Assembly: GCA_039527025.1 (NCBI GenBank)
Contig: BAAAJN010000001.1
Location: 496,001-560,000 of the forward strand
Direction: 5' to 3'
Length of the DNA stretch: 64,000 nt
Origin: Microlunatus lacustris
GTDB taxonomy: Bacteria; Actinomycetota; Actinomycetes; Propionibacteriales; Propionibacteriaceae
Each line of letters starts with the position of its first letter. Position 1 is the first letter of the stretch. A model generated the notes under the pieces. The model was given only the letters and a program-made list of their open reading frames with translations, was not told the DNA's origin and made no database searches. The position numbers were made by a program, and so were the translations under genes. Positions 1 through 11,541 of this stretch are shown here, in pieces.

Positions 1-1116
1 CGGCTGGGCTGCGGCTCGCTGTTCCTCGACGACGGCTGGCAGCGCTTCGCTCACGGCCGCGGCTACCAGGGCTGCGGCGACTGGCTCCCCGACCCCGCCA
101 AGTTCCCCGACCTCACCGCGACGGTCGCCCGGCTGCACGAGCAGGGTCTGGCGGTTGCGCTGTGGGTCGCCCCGCTGCTGCTCGGGGACCAGAGCGAGGT
201 CTTCGCGCGGCTGGCGCCGTTCGCCCCGGTGCGGGTGGAGGAGGGCCTGCGCTGCCACGTCCTCGACCCCCGGCACGCGGAGGTCCGCGCCTTCGTCGTG
301 CAGACCTGCCTGCGGCTGGTGACCGACCACGACGTCGACCTGCTCAAGATCGACTTCCTGGACCAGGCGATGGTCTACCGCGACCTCGACCCCACCGCTG
401 GTGACGTCGGCCAGGCCATGGCCGACCTGCTGCAGGAGCTGCGGGCGGGTCTCGTCGAGGCCGGCCGCGGCGAGGTGGCCTTCGAGTTCCGCCAGCCCTA
501 CGTCAGCCCGGCCCTGGCGCGCTACGGCCAGATCCTGCGCGCGGGCGACTGCCCCGCCGACAGCGTGGTCAACCGGCGCTCGACGGTGGACGCCAGGCTG
601 GTCGCCGCGGGACGGGTGGTGCACGCCGACCCGATGATGTGGGGTCCGGCCGGCGGCGCGGCCGCCGTCGCCCAGCAGCTCTACGCGGGCTGGTTCGCCG
701 TCCCGCAGATCTCCATGCGGCTGGCCGCGCTCGACGAGGTCCAGTCCGCAGCCCTCGAGGGCCTGCTCGGGCTCTGGGGCGAGCACGCCGAGGTGACCCT
801 GCACGGCGAGCTCGCGGTCAGCGGCGCCGAGCGCGGCTACGACACGGTGGCCGCCGTGCGCCGCGACCTCGACCGCAGCGTCGTGGTCCGCCACGCCCTG
901 GTCGTGATCGACCTCGACGAGCACCCGACCGGCCAGGTCGACGTGGTCAACGCCACCGCGGAGGGCCGGGTCACCGTCCGGACCAGCCGGCCGCTCGTGG
1001 GCGGATCCACCCGGACGGCGTCCGGGGCGCCGTCCGGGTCGGTGCCGACGGGGGTGTCGGGGCTCCTCGACCTCGCCGTCGAGCCCTGGGGGAGCGTCAC
1101 CCTCCAGCTGGCCTGA
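1..1116 (+). CDS. alpha-galactosidase (GH36/melibiase-like), 5' end outside window
   Basis: The reading frame is open from base 1 to a TGA at 1114, giving the last 371 residues; the start lies upstream of the window. GH36 enzymes hydrolyse terminal alpha-galactosides such as melibiose and raffinose by a retaining mechanism. Visible marks are an early FLDDGWQ strand, the GDWLPDPAKFPD segment, a strand ending in ALWVAPLL, and LLKIDFLD, where the K-x-D Asp (about residue 118 of the visible part) is the expected nucleophile. RAGDCPAD around residue 181 is the likely acid/base loop. The C-terminal part looks like the small beta domain. Family call is strong; substrate is inferred. Confidence 0.85.
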   Translation, partial: RLGCGSLFLDDGWQRFAHGRGYQGCGDWLPDPAKFPDLTATVARLHEQGLAVALWVAPLLLGDQSEVFARLAPFAPVRVEEGLRCHVLDPRHAEVRAFVVQTCLRLVTDHDVDLLKIDFLDQAMVYRDLDPTAGDVGQAMADLLQELRAGLVEAGRGEVAFEFRQPYVSPALARYGQILRAGDCPADSVVNRRSTVDARLVAAGRVVHADPMMWGPAGGAAAVAQQLYAGWFAVPQISMRLAALDEVQSAALEGLLGLWGEHAEVTLHGELAVSGAERGYDTVAAVRRDLDRSVVVRHALVVIDLDEHPTGQVDVVNATAEGRVTVRTSRPLVGGSTRTASGAPSGSVPTGVSGLLDLAVEPWGSVTLQLA

Positions 1117-1194
1117 GGCGCTGGACGCCGGGCGCCGTGGGCCGTCGCCGTCGTCCACAGATCGTCCGGCAGATCTCGTCAGGGCCGCGCCACC

Positions 1195-1685
1195 GTGGTC
1201 GGGTGGAGCCGTGCCCTGCTCCCCGGACCCGCTGCTCGCCGGGTGCGCCGGGGGACCTACCTCCGAGGCGCGGCCGCAGCCTCGGACCCCGTCGGGCGCC
1301 ACCGGCAGGTGGTCGAGGCGACCTGGCCGCTGCTGGGCGGCGGCGCCGTGCTGAGCCACGTCTCGGCCGCCGTGCTGCACGGTCTCCCGGTGTGGACCCA
1401 CCGGCCCACCCACGTCCAGATCACCCGTACCGACGGCCGGGGCGAGCGCCGCGGCAACGTCCACGTGCACGTGGCGCCCCTCTGCGAGGAGAAGCGGCGG
1501 GAGGACGCGGTCCGGGACCTCGACTGGCAGGTGGTCCGCTGAGAAGCGGTGGACCTGGAGCGCCCGGGTGATCTGCGGGCCCGGCTGCTGCAGGCCTTCC
1601 GACGGGGTGCGGGAGTCGAGACAGGGCGCAGGACGGCCGCGGCGCAGCGGTCGGACCGGTTCCGCCCGGCCTGTAAGGTCGTCCG

Positions 1686-1689
<4 letters not shown>
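1195..1689 (+). pseudogene. decayed AbiEi/DUF559-type gene
   Basis: One frame reads from GTG 1195 through an internal TGA (1540-1542) to a second TGA at 1687. The N-terminal part (LSHVSAAVLHGLPVW) resembles the start of the roughly 300-residue actinobacterial proteins that join an AbiEi-like N-terminus to a DUF559 nuclease-like domain. Then EEKRREDAVRDLDWQVVR, typical of the very end of those proteins, follows at once, so about 150 codons appear to be missing without loss of frame. The TGA sits where the family normally has Trp (VVRW), and the frame continues after it as DLERPGDLRARLLQAF, also a family-like tail. I read this as an in-frame deletion plus a TGG-to-TGA change. Functionality is unlikely. 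Confidence 0.6.
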
Positions 1690-5282
<3,593 letters not shown>

Positions 5283-5329
5283 GCCCGACCCGTAGGATCA
5301 GCGCCAGCCCCACCCCTCAAGGACGGTCG

Positions 5330-5863
5330 ATGAAGCTCCTCCCCGCACCCCGGCTGCGACGCGCGGCCGCCGCCGCCGTGGCCGTGGTGGCCCTGGCCGG
5401 CTGCAGCAACGCCTCGCCCTCCGTGGTCGCCTACGTCGGTGACAGCCAGATCAGCCAGCGCCAGCTGGAGCAGGCGGTGGACGGGCTGAGCAGCACCCTG
5501 GAGGAGGGGCAGACGGTCTCCAGCGAGGCCGTGGTCAACGCGATGATCCAGGGCGAGATCGCCGCGCAGGTCGCCGCCGAGCAGGACATCACGCTCACCG
5601 ACGCCGACCGGGACGCCGTGCTGGCCCAGAGCGAGCTGGCCCCGCTGACCTCGGTACCGGCGGCCCGCGAGGTCGTCCACGACGTGGCCGACTCCCAGAT
5701 CGTCGCCCAGCGGCTCGGTGCCGACGCCTTCCTGGCCGCCATCGCCCAGCGCGACGTCACCCTCAACCCGCGCTACGGGGTGCTGGACCCGGAGCAGAAG
5801 ATCGTGGTCTCGGGGCAGACCGGCTCGCTGTCCGAGCCCGCCGAGCCCGCACCGGCCCCCTGA
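5330..5863 (+). CDS. SurA-N-like lipoprotein
   Basis: This 177-residue protein has an Arg-rich N-terminus, a hydrophobic Ala/Val core and an LAGC lipobox (Cys near 25), so it should be a lipoprotein on the outer face of the membrane. The mature part (VVAYVGDSQISQRQLEQAV and onward) looks like the N-terminal helical domain of SurA/PrsA chaperones, but no parvulin PPIase domain follows and the C-terminus is Pro/Ala-rich. ATG 5330 follows an AAGGA ribosome site, with a TAGGAT -10-like hexamer at 5293. It sits 4 nt before mazG, so the two may be co-transcribed. A role in secreted-protein folding is inference. Confidence 0.7.
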   Translation: MKLLPAPRLRRAAAAAVAVVALAGCSNASPSVVAYVGDSQISQRQLEQAVDGLSSTLEEGQTVSSEAVVNAMIQGEIAAQVAAEQDITLTDADRDAVLAQSELAPLTSVPAAREVVHDVADSQIVAQRLGADAFLAAIAQRDVTLNPRYGVLDPEQKIVVSGQTGSLSEPAEPAPAP

Positions 5864-5867
5864 GCGG

Positions 5868-6524
5868 ATGACGGACGCACCCGTCGCCCGGCCGGGCCCG
5901 GGACTGCCGCAGACCGTGCGGCTGGTCGAGGTGATGGCGGTGCTGCGCCGGCGCTGCCCCTGGGACGCCGAGCAGACCCACCGCACCCTGGTCCAGTACC
6001 TGCTGGAGGAGGCGGCGGAGACCGTCGAGGCCATCGAGTCCGGCGACGACGTCCACCTGCGCGAGGAGCTGGGTGACCTGCTGCTGCAGGTCGTCTTCCA
6101 CGCCGAGATCGCCGCGGCCTTCGACCTCGAGGACGTCGCCCGGGGCATCGCCGACAAGCTGGTCAGCCGGCACCCGCACGTCTTCGAGGCCGACGAGGTG
6201 CCGGCGGACCTGCACCACACCTGGGAGCAGCGCAAGGCCGTGGAGAAGGGTCGGACGTCGGCCCTGCAGGGCATCCCCGAGCAGATGTCGGCGCTGGCCC
6301 GCGGGCACAAGGTCGTCGCCCGCTCCCGTTCCCGCCGGGTTCCGCTGGAGCTGCCGGACGAGCCGGTCACCGCCGAGGAGGTGGGGGCGACGGTGCTGGC
6401 CCTGGTCGCCCGGGCCCACGCCAGCGGCGTCGACCCCGAGCAGGCGGTCCGCGACGCCATCCGCGGACTCGAGCGGCAGGTCCGCGCGGCCGAATCCGTT
6501 CCCCCGGCACCACCCGAGCACTAG
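5868..6524 (+). CDS. mazG: MazG-family nucleotide pyrophosphohydrolase
   Basis: MazG hydrolyses (d)NTPs to monophosphate and pyrophosphate, cleaning aberrant nucleotides and, in E. coli, influencing (p)ppGpp. The 218-residue protein shows CPWDAEQTHRTL, the EEAAE helix and ELGDLLLQVVFHA, which together form the EExxE...ExxD metal site. It is shorter than the 263-residue two-domain E. coli protein; the second half is degenerate. ATG 5868 directly follows the lipoprotein stop. Its TAG stop (6522) doubles as the start of a TAGCCT -10-like element for the next gene. Confidence 0.9.
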   Translation: MTDAPVARPGPGLPQTVRLVEVMAVLRRRCPWDAEQTHRTLVQYLLEEAAETVEAIESGDDVHLREELGDLLLQVVFHAEIAAAFDLEDVARGIADKLVSRHPHVFEADEVPADLHHTWEQRKAVEKGRTSALQGIPEQMSALARGHKVVARSRSRRVPLELPDEPVTAEEVGATVLALVARAHASGVDPEQAVRDAIRGLERQVRAAESVPPAPPEH

Positions 6525-6533
6525 CCTGCTGCC

Positions 6534-6935
6534 ATGTCCGAGCCACCGCGCCGTCCGAGCGCACCGCCGCCCTCCCAGCAGGCGAGCACCCGGGCCGACG
6601 TGACCGCGGCCTGGGAGGCGCGCCGCGAGCTGGGTCCGGAGTACGACGAGCACATCGCCAACGGACTGGCCGACCGGGTCGAGGAGCTGGTCGCCTACCG
6701 GACGGCCGAGTTGCGGCAGCGAGGCAGCAGCGCAGACGCCGACGTCGAGCTGGAGCGGACGGCCCAGCGCCAGGGCTTCGTGCTGGGCATCATCTCCCTG
6801 GGCGTCGGGGTGCCGATCACCGCGATCAGCGCCAGCAACGTCGAGCCCGGGCTGCTCGGTGTGGCCGTGGCCTGGCTGGGCATCGTCGGCGTCAACGTCG
6901 CGCACCGGCTGGGCCACCGTCGTCGCCGCTCCTGA
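6534..6935 (+). CDS. small membrane protein of unknown function
   Basis: The 133-residue product has a Pro/Ser-rich, charged N-terminal half and two adjacent hydrophobic segments (about residues 80-102 and 103-124) separated by a short polar turn, ending in a basic HRRRRS tail. I recognise no named domain. TAGCCT at 6522-6527 followed by 6 nt and ATG suggests its own leaderless transcript. It lies between mazG and eno; no function follows from that position. Confidence 0.65.
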   Translation: MSEPPRRPSAPPPSQQASTRADVTAAWEARRELGPEYDEHIANGLADRVEELVAYRTAELRQRGSSADADVELERTAQRQGFVLGIISLGVGVPITAISASNVEPGLLGVAVAWLGIVGVNVAHRLGHRRRRS

Positions 6936-6979
6936 GTCCGGCTCCGGAGCGCCCCGCGGCCCGGTCCGGCCCTCGCCGC

Positions 6980-6985
6980 TAGGGT
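6980..6985 (+). promoter_or_regulatory. probable -10 element of eno
   Basis: TAGGGT lies about 73 nt before the eno start in the gap after the preceding membrane-protein gene. It would give a leader of roughly 65 nt, unlike the leaderless starts nearby; a GAAAGG ribosome site precedes eno. Confidence 0.45.
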
Positions 6986-7057
6986 GAGACCCGATCACTG
7001 ATCTCCTCAGCCCCGGGGTCGCTGGAGAGCCGGGGCACCACCCGAAAGGCAGTACTC

Positions 7058-8335
7058 GTGGCGAGTATCGAGTTCGTCGGCGCACGCGAAATCCTGGATT
7101 CCCGCGGCAACCCCACGGTCGAGGTCGAGGTCATCCTCGACGACGGTTCCGAGGGGCGGGCGGCGGTCCCGTCCGGCGCCTCCACCGGGGCCTTCGAGGC
7201 CGTGGAGCTGCGGGACGGCGGCGACCGCTACGGCGGCAAGGGCGTCAGCAAGGCCGTCCTCGGCGTCATCGACCAGCTCGGACCCGAGCTCGTCGGCTAC
7301 GAGGCCAGCGAGCAGCGGCTCGTCGACCAGGCGATGCTGGACCTGGACGGCACCGAGAACAAGTCCAAGCTGGGCGCGAACGCCATCCTCGGCGTCTCGC
7401 TGGCCGTGGCCCACGCCGCCGCCAACTCCGCGGACCTGCCGCTCTACCGCTACGTCGGCGGCCCGAACGCCCACACCCTGCCGGTGCCGATGATGAACAT
7501 CGTCAACGGCGGCTCCCACGCCGACTCCGACGTCGACGTGCAGGAGTTCATGATCGCCCCGATCGGTGCGACGACCTTCCGCGACGCCCTCGAGCAGGGC
7601 GCCAGCGTCTACCACGCGCTCAAGTCGGTGCTGAAGAAGCAGGGCCTGTCGACCGGCCTGGGCGACGAGGGCGGCTTCGCCCCGAACCTGCCGGCCAACG
7701 TCGCCGCGCTGGAGCTCATCTCCACCGCGATCGAGTCGACCGGTCTCAAGCTGGGCACCGACATCGCGCTGGCCCTCGACGTGGCCTCCAGCGAGTTCTT
7801 CGAGAACGGTGCCTACAGCTGGGAGGGCGGCACCAAGTCCGCCGACGAGATGACCGCGATCTACGAGCAGTGGGTCCGCGACTTCCCCATCGTCTCCATC
7901 GAGGACCCGCTGGCCGAGGACGACTGGGCCGGCTGGACCGCGCTGATGGGCCGCATCGGCGACAAGGTGCAGGTGGTCGGCGACGACCTGTTCGTCACCA
8001 ACGTCACCCGTCTGCAGCGCGGCATCACCGAGAAGGCGGCCTCCGCGCTGCTGGTCAAGGTCAACCAGATCGGCTCGCTCACCGAGACCCTGGACGCCGT
8101 CGACCTCGCGCACCGCGCCGGCTTCCGCTGCATGATGAGCCACCGCTCGGGCGAGACCGAGGACACCACGATCGCGGACCTGGCCGTGGCCACGAACTGC
8201 GGCCAGATCAAGTCCGGCGCGCCCGCGCGCACCGACCGGGTGGCCAAGTACAACCAGCTGCTGCGCATCGAGGAGGACCTCGACGACGCCGCCCGCTACG
8301 CCGGGCTCGGCGCGTTCCCGCGGTTCCAGGCCTGA
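7058..8335 (+). CDS. eno: enolase
   Basis: Enolase interconverts 2-phosphoglycerate and phosphoenolpyruvate in glycolysis. The 425-residue protein has full family length and motifs: AREILDSRGNPTVEVEV at the N-terminus, GANAILGVSLA, the metal-site EDPLAEDDW and GDDLFVTN segments, the catalytic Lys in LLVKVNQIG, and the signature SHRSGETEDTTIADLAV. GTG 7058 is preceded by GAAAGG at a good distance. It lies upstream of a FtsB-like gene, an order common in Actinobacteria. Confidence 0.98.
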   Translation: MASIEFVGAREILDSRGNPTVEVEVILDDGSEGRAAVPSGASTGAFEAVELRDGGDRYGGKGVSKAVLGVIDQLGPELVGYEASEQRLVDQAMLDLDGTENKSKLGANAILGVSLAVAHAAANSADLPLYRYVGGPNAHTLPVPMMNIVNGGSHADSDVDVQEFMIAPIGATTFRDALEQGASVYHALKSVLKKQGLSTGLGDEGGFAPNLPANVAALELISTAIESTGLKLGTDIALALDVASSEFFENGAYSWEGGTKSADEMTAIYEQWVRDFPIVSIEDPLAEDDWAGWTALMGRIGDKVQVVGDDLFVTNVTRLQRGITEKAASALLVKVNQIGSLTETLDAVDLAHRAGFRCMMSHRSGETEDTTIADLAVATNCGQIKSGAPARTDRVAKYNQLLRIEEDLDDAARYAGLGAFPRFQA

Positions 8336-8402
8336 GCGCAGGCATGCTGGGAGCCATGACCCGGCTGCGCGTCCTCGACCGTCCCGGCCGGAGGACCTGA
8401 GC

Positions 8403-9041
8403 GTGCCGAGCGGACCCCGTCCGCCGGCGCGCCCGGGCTCCGGTCCGGGCCGGGGCAAGACCCGCGCCCGGCCGCCGCTGCGTCCCGGGGCAGCCGCCAC
8501 GCCGCGCTCGGCGTCCTCGCCCGCGTCGCCGTCCACCCCGGACCCGGTCATCTCGGGCTCCGGGGCGACACCGCTCGGGCCGGCCCGGCGGGCATCGCGG
8601 TTCGGCGCCAGCCTGACCACCCGGGCCGTCGCGCTCGTCGTGGTGCTGCTGGTGCTGACCATCTCCTACGCGACGTCGCTGCGCATCTACGTCGCCCAGG
8701 CCCACGACATCGCCGCCACCCGGGCCGAGATCAGCGAGCGGCAGCAGAAGATCGGCGAGCTGCAGGGCGAGCTGGCTCGCTGGGGTGACGCCGACCACGT
8801 GCGCACCCAGGCCCGGGAGCGGCTCGGCTGGGTGGTGCCCGGGGAGACCGGCTACCAGGTCGTCGACGCCGACGGGAACCCGCTGGGCGGCGGGGCCGAG
8901 ATCGAGTCCGAGGGCACCGGGGTGGCCGAGCCGCAGGACGCCTGGTGGGCCAAGCTGTGGGGCTCGGTGGAGGCGGCGGACAAGCCGGCGCCGGCCAAGC
9001 CCGAGGAGAAGGTCATCACCACCGAGACCGGCCCTCGCTGA
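8403..9041 (+). CDS. FtsB/DivIC-like septum formation initiator
   Basis: The 212-residue bitopic protein has a long Pro/Ser/Arg-rich cytoplasmic tail (1-72), one membrane segment (about 74-92), and a short coiled coil (about 100-127). A family-typical RERLGWVVPGETGYQVVD segment follows. FtsB/DivIC proteins bridge FtsQ and FtsL in the divisome outside the membrane. The C-terminal extension is Ala/Lys/Glu-rich. GTG 8403 lies just downstream of eno; the cytoplasmic tail is long but such tails are common in Actinobacteria. I am sure of the family, less so of the exact divisome role. Confidence 0.85.
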   Translation: MPSGPRPPARPGSGPGRGKTRARPPLRPGAAATPRSASSPASPSTPDPVISGSGATPLGPARRASRFGASLTTRAVALVVVLLVLTISYATSLRIYVAQAHDIAATRAEISERQQKIGELQGELARWGDADHVRTQARERLGWVVPGETGYQVVDADGNPLGGGAEIESEGTGVAEPQDAWWAKLWGSVEAADKPAPAKPEEKVITTETGPR

Positions 9042-9059
9042 CGCCGGGGTCGGCGGGGT

Positions 9060-9995
9060 TCAGCCGAGCCGGCTGAGCGTCGTCTCGGCGGCCACCGAGC
9101 GCGCCACCGCGACGTCGAAGTGCCCCTGCCCGGGCACCAGGGCGTTGGCCACCGCGCACCCCGTCCCCAGCCGGACGGCCTCGGCCAGCGGACGGCTCGA
9201 GTCCAGGCCGGCCAGCAGCCCGCCGAGGAAGCTGTCCCCGCTGCCCACCGCGTAGCGGCCGCGCCGGGTGGACGGGCCCACCCGCCACACCCCGTCCGAC
9301 CCCGCCGTCACGGCGCCGGCGGTCGAGTCGGTCAGCACCACGGCGGCCCCGCTGCGGTCGTGCAGCGCGGCGGCCATCGCGCCCAGGTCGCCCTGCTCGG
9401 GCACGGCGAGCACCTCGGCCGCCTCGGCCCGGTTGATCTTGAGCAGTGCCGGCTGGGCCGCGACGGCCCCGGGCAGCGACTCCCCGTGGGTGTCGACAGC
9501 GACCTGCACCCCCGCCGTCGCGCCCAGCCGGACCAGGTCGGGCACCGCGTGCGCCGATCCCACCGGCCCGCGGCCCGAGATCGACAGCCAGCCGGGCCGA
9601 CGGCCGAGCTCGCCCGCCAGCACCGACGCCAGCCGGGTCAGCACCGCCGGGGGCACGGCGGGGGAGTCCTCGTAGATCTCGGTCAGCGCGCCGCTGTCCG
9701 CGGCGGCCACCGAGACGCAGGTCCGGGTCTCCGCGTCGGCCTCGACGACGACCAGCTCGAGCCCTTCGGCCTCGGCGATCCGCGCCACCCGCTGGCCGGT
9801 CGGCCCGCCGAGCAGCACCACGACGACGACCTCGGCCCCGACCGCGCGCGCCGCGCGGGCCATGTTGAGCGCCTTGCCGCCGGCCACCGCCAGCGGTCCG
9901 GGCGTGCGGTGCACCCGGCCCAGCTGGTAGGAGTCGAGCAGGTAGGTCAGGTCGAGGGACGGGCTCAGCGCGGCGACCGTGATCACCAGCCGCAC
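9060..9995 (-). CDS. PfkB-family sugar kinase (1-phosphofructokinase/LacC type)
   Basis: This 311-residue ribokinase-fold kinase has the first signature GGKALNMARAARAVGAEV and the second signature with the catalytic base in AVGSGDSFLGGLL. The N-terminal VAALSPSLDLTY resembles the TVTLNPALD start of FruK/LacC proteins, so the substrate is probably a phosphorylated sugar such as fructose 1-phosphate or tagatose 6-phosphate. It stands alone, convergent with the FtsB-like gene and divergent from the DUF501 gene, with no PTS genes in view, so the substrate stays open. Confidence 0.8.
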   Translation of the reverse strand: MRLVITVAALSPSLDLTYLLDSYQLGRVHRTPGPLAVAGGKALNMARAARAVGAEVVVVVLLGGPTGQRVARIAEAEGLELVVVEADAETRTCVSVAAADSGALTEIYEDSPAVPPAVLTRLASVLAGELGRRPGWLSISGRGPVGSAHAVPDLVRLGATAGVQVAVDTHGESLPGAVAAQPALLKINRAEAAEVLAVPEQGDLGAMAAALHDRSGAAVVLTDSTAGAVTAGSDGVWRVGPSTRRGRYAVGSGDSFLGGLLAGLDSSRPLAEAVRLGTGCAVANALVPGQGHFDVAVARSVAAETTLSRLG

Positions 9996-10030
9996 CCTAG
10001 CGGCCGGGTCGCGCCTGCCAGACTGTGCGC

Positions 10031-10555
10031 GTGCGCGAACCCCTGACGGTCCAGGACGAGACGACGGTGACCGCCCAGCTGCAGCGGCCGCCGCGCGGGG
10101 TGGCCGGTGTCGCCGCCCGCTGCCCCTGCGGCAAGCCCGCGGTGGTGGCCACCGTGCCCCGGCTCGCGGACGGCACCCCGTTCCCCACCACCTACTACCT
10201 GACCTGCCCGCGGGCGACCGCCGCCTGCTCCACGTTGGAGTCCCAGGGCGTGATGGCGACGATGACGGCCCGTCTCCAGCAGGACGAGGCGCTCGCGGCC
10301 CGCTACCGGTCCGCGCACGAGGCCTACCTGCGGGACCGGGCCGAGCTGGGCGAGGTGCCCGAGATCGCCGGGGTCAGCGCGGGCGGCATGCCGGACCGGG
10401 TGAAGTGCCTGCACGTGCTCGTCGCGCACAGCCTGGCCGCAGGCCCCGGCGTCAACCCGCTGGGGGACGAGGCGCTGGCGGCGGTCGGGGAGTTCTGGCG
10501 CCGACCCTGCCTGCCCGACGACGGTCACGCCGCCGACGCGGAGGAGGACCGGTGA
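10031..10555 (+). CDS. DUF501 family protein
   Basis: DUF501 proteins are conserved in Actinobacteria directly upstream of ppx/gppA and have no settled function. The 174-residue product has a CPCGK motif near the start, YYLTCPRATAA, and the family-typical GMPDRVKCLHVLVAHSLA segment; Cys and His residues suggest a metal site (inference). GTG 10031 is preferred over GTG 10025 because CAGACT (10019-10024) lies 6 nt before it, matching the leaderless spacing seen elsewhere. Its stop overlaps the next start by 4 nt (GTGA), implying translational coupling. Confidence 0.85.
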   Translation: MREPLTVQDETTVTAQLQRPPRGVAGVAARCPCGKPAVVATVPRLADGTPFPTTYYLTCPRATAACSTLESQGVMATMTARLQQDEALAARYRSAHEAYLRDRAELGEVPEIAGVSAGGMPDRVKCLHVLVAHSLAAGPGVNPLGDEALAAVGEFWRRPCLPDDGHAADAEEDR

Positions 10556-11499
10556 ACCGCGTCGCGGCCATCGACTGCGGGACGAACTCCATCCGGCTGC
10601 TGATCGCCGAAGCCGGTCCGGACGGCCGGCTGGTGGAGCTGGACCGGCGCACCGAGATCGTCCGGCTGGGCCAGGGCGTGGACGCGACGGGGGAGTTCCA
10701 CCCCGACGCGCTGACCCGCACCTTCGCCGCCACCGACGCCTACGCCGCCCTGATCCGCGACGCGGGCGTGCCGAGCAGCCGGATCCGCTTCGTGGCCACC
10801 TCCGCCTCCCGCGACGCGCGCAACCGCGAGGTGTTCTTCGCCGGCATCCGCGACCGGCTGGGGGTGACGCCGGAGGTGATCAGCGGTGGCACCGAGGCCG
10901 AGCTGTCCTTCGTCGGCGCGCTCAGCCGGGTCGCCCCGCCCGCCGAGCCGGTGCTGGTGATCGACATCGGCGGCGGGTCCACCGAGCTGATCGTGGGCGG
11001 CGCGTCCGGGGCGGTGGCCTCCGCCGTCTCCCTCGACATCGGCTCGGTCCGGCTGACCGAGCGCTTCCTCTCCGCCCACCCGCCGGCGCCGGACGCCGTC
11101 GCCGCGGCCGCCGCCCACGTCGACGCGCTGCTGGACACCACCGGCATCGACTTCGCCGCCGTCGGCACCTGGATCGGGGTGGCCGGCACGGCCACCACGC
11201 TGGCCGGGGTGCACCTCGGCCTCGAGCGGTACGACCGGGAGCGGGTGCACGGCTCGGTGATCCCCCTGCCGGCGCTGCACGCCCTGTTCGCCCGGCTGGT
11301 CACCTCGACGGTCGAGGAGATCAAGGCCCTGCCCTCCATGCACCCCGGCCGGGCCGACGTGGTCGGTGCCGGCACCCTCATCGCGGTCCGGATCGCCGAG
11401 CGGCTGGGCGTCGACGGCTGGCTGGTCAGCGAGTCCGACATCCTCGACGGCACCGCGCTCGACCTGGTGCGGGCGGCAGGCCCGACCGGCCCGCACTGA
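10552..11499 (+). CDS. Ppx/GppA exopolyphosphatase family phosphatase
   Basis: This 315-residue ASKHA-fold enzyme has CGTNSIRLLIAE (phosphate loop 1), VATSASRDARN, and the second nucleotide/phosphate loop DIGGGSTELIVGG. Family members degrade polyphosphate or convert pppGpp to ppGpp. At this length it is the short single-module form, like the mycobacterial Ppx1/Ppx2 proteins, and lacks the HD-like C-terminal domain of E. coli Ppx. It overlaps DUF501 by 4 nt, so both probably form one operon. Confidence 0.9.
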   Translation: MNRVAAIDCGTNSIRLLIAEAGPDGRLVELDRRTEIVRLGQGVDATGEFHPDALTRTFAATDAYAALIRDAGVPSSRIRFVATSASRDARNREVFFAGIRDRLGVTPEVISGGTEAELSFVGALSRVAPPAEPVLVIDIGGGSTELIVGGASGAVASAVSLDIGSVRLTERFLSAHPPAPDAVAAAAAHVDALLDTTGIDFAAVGTWIGVAGTATTLAGVHLGLERYDRERVHGSVIPLPALHALFARLVTSTVEEIKALPSMHPGRADVVGAGTLIAVRIAERLGVDGWLVSESDILDGTALDLVRAAGPTGPH

Positions 11500-11541
11500 C
11501 GGCGGTCAGGCAGCGCCCGCGGGCGGTAGTCTCAGCATCCT

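Noticed and set aside
8344..8400. An 18-codon ORF between eno and the FtsB-like gene
   Set aside because: No ribosome site, no recognisable peptide and no conservation evidence.
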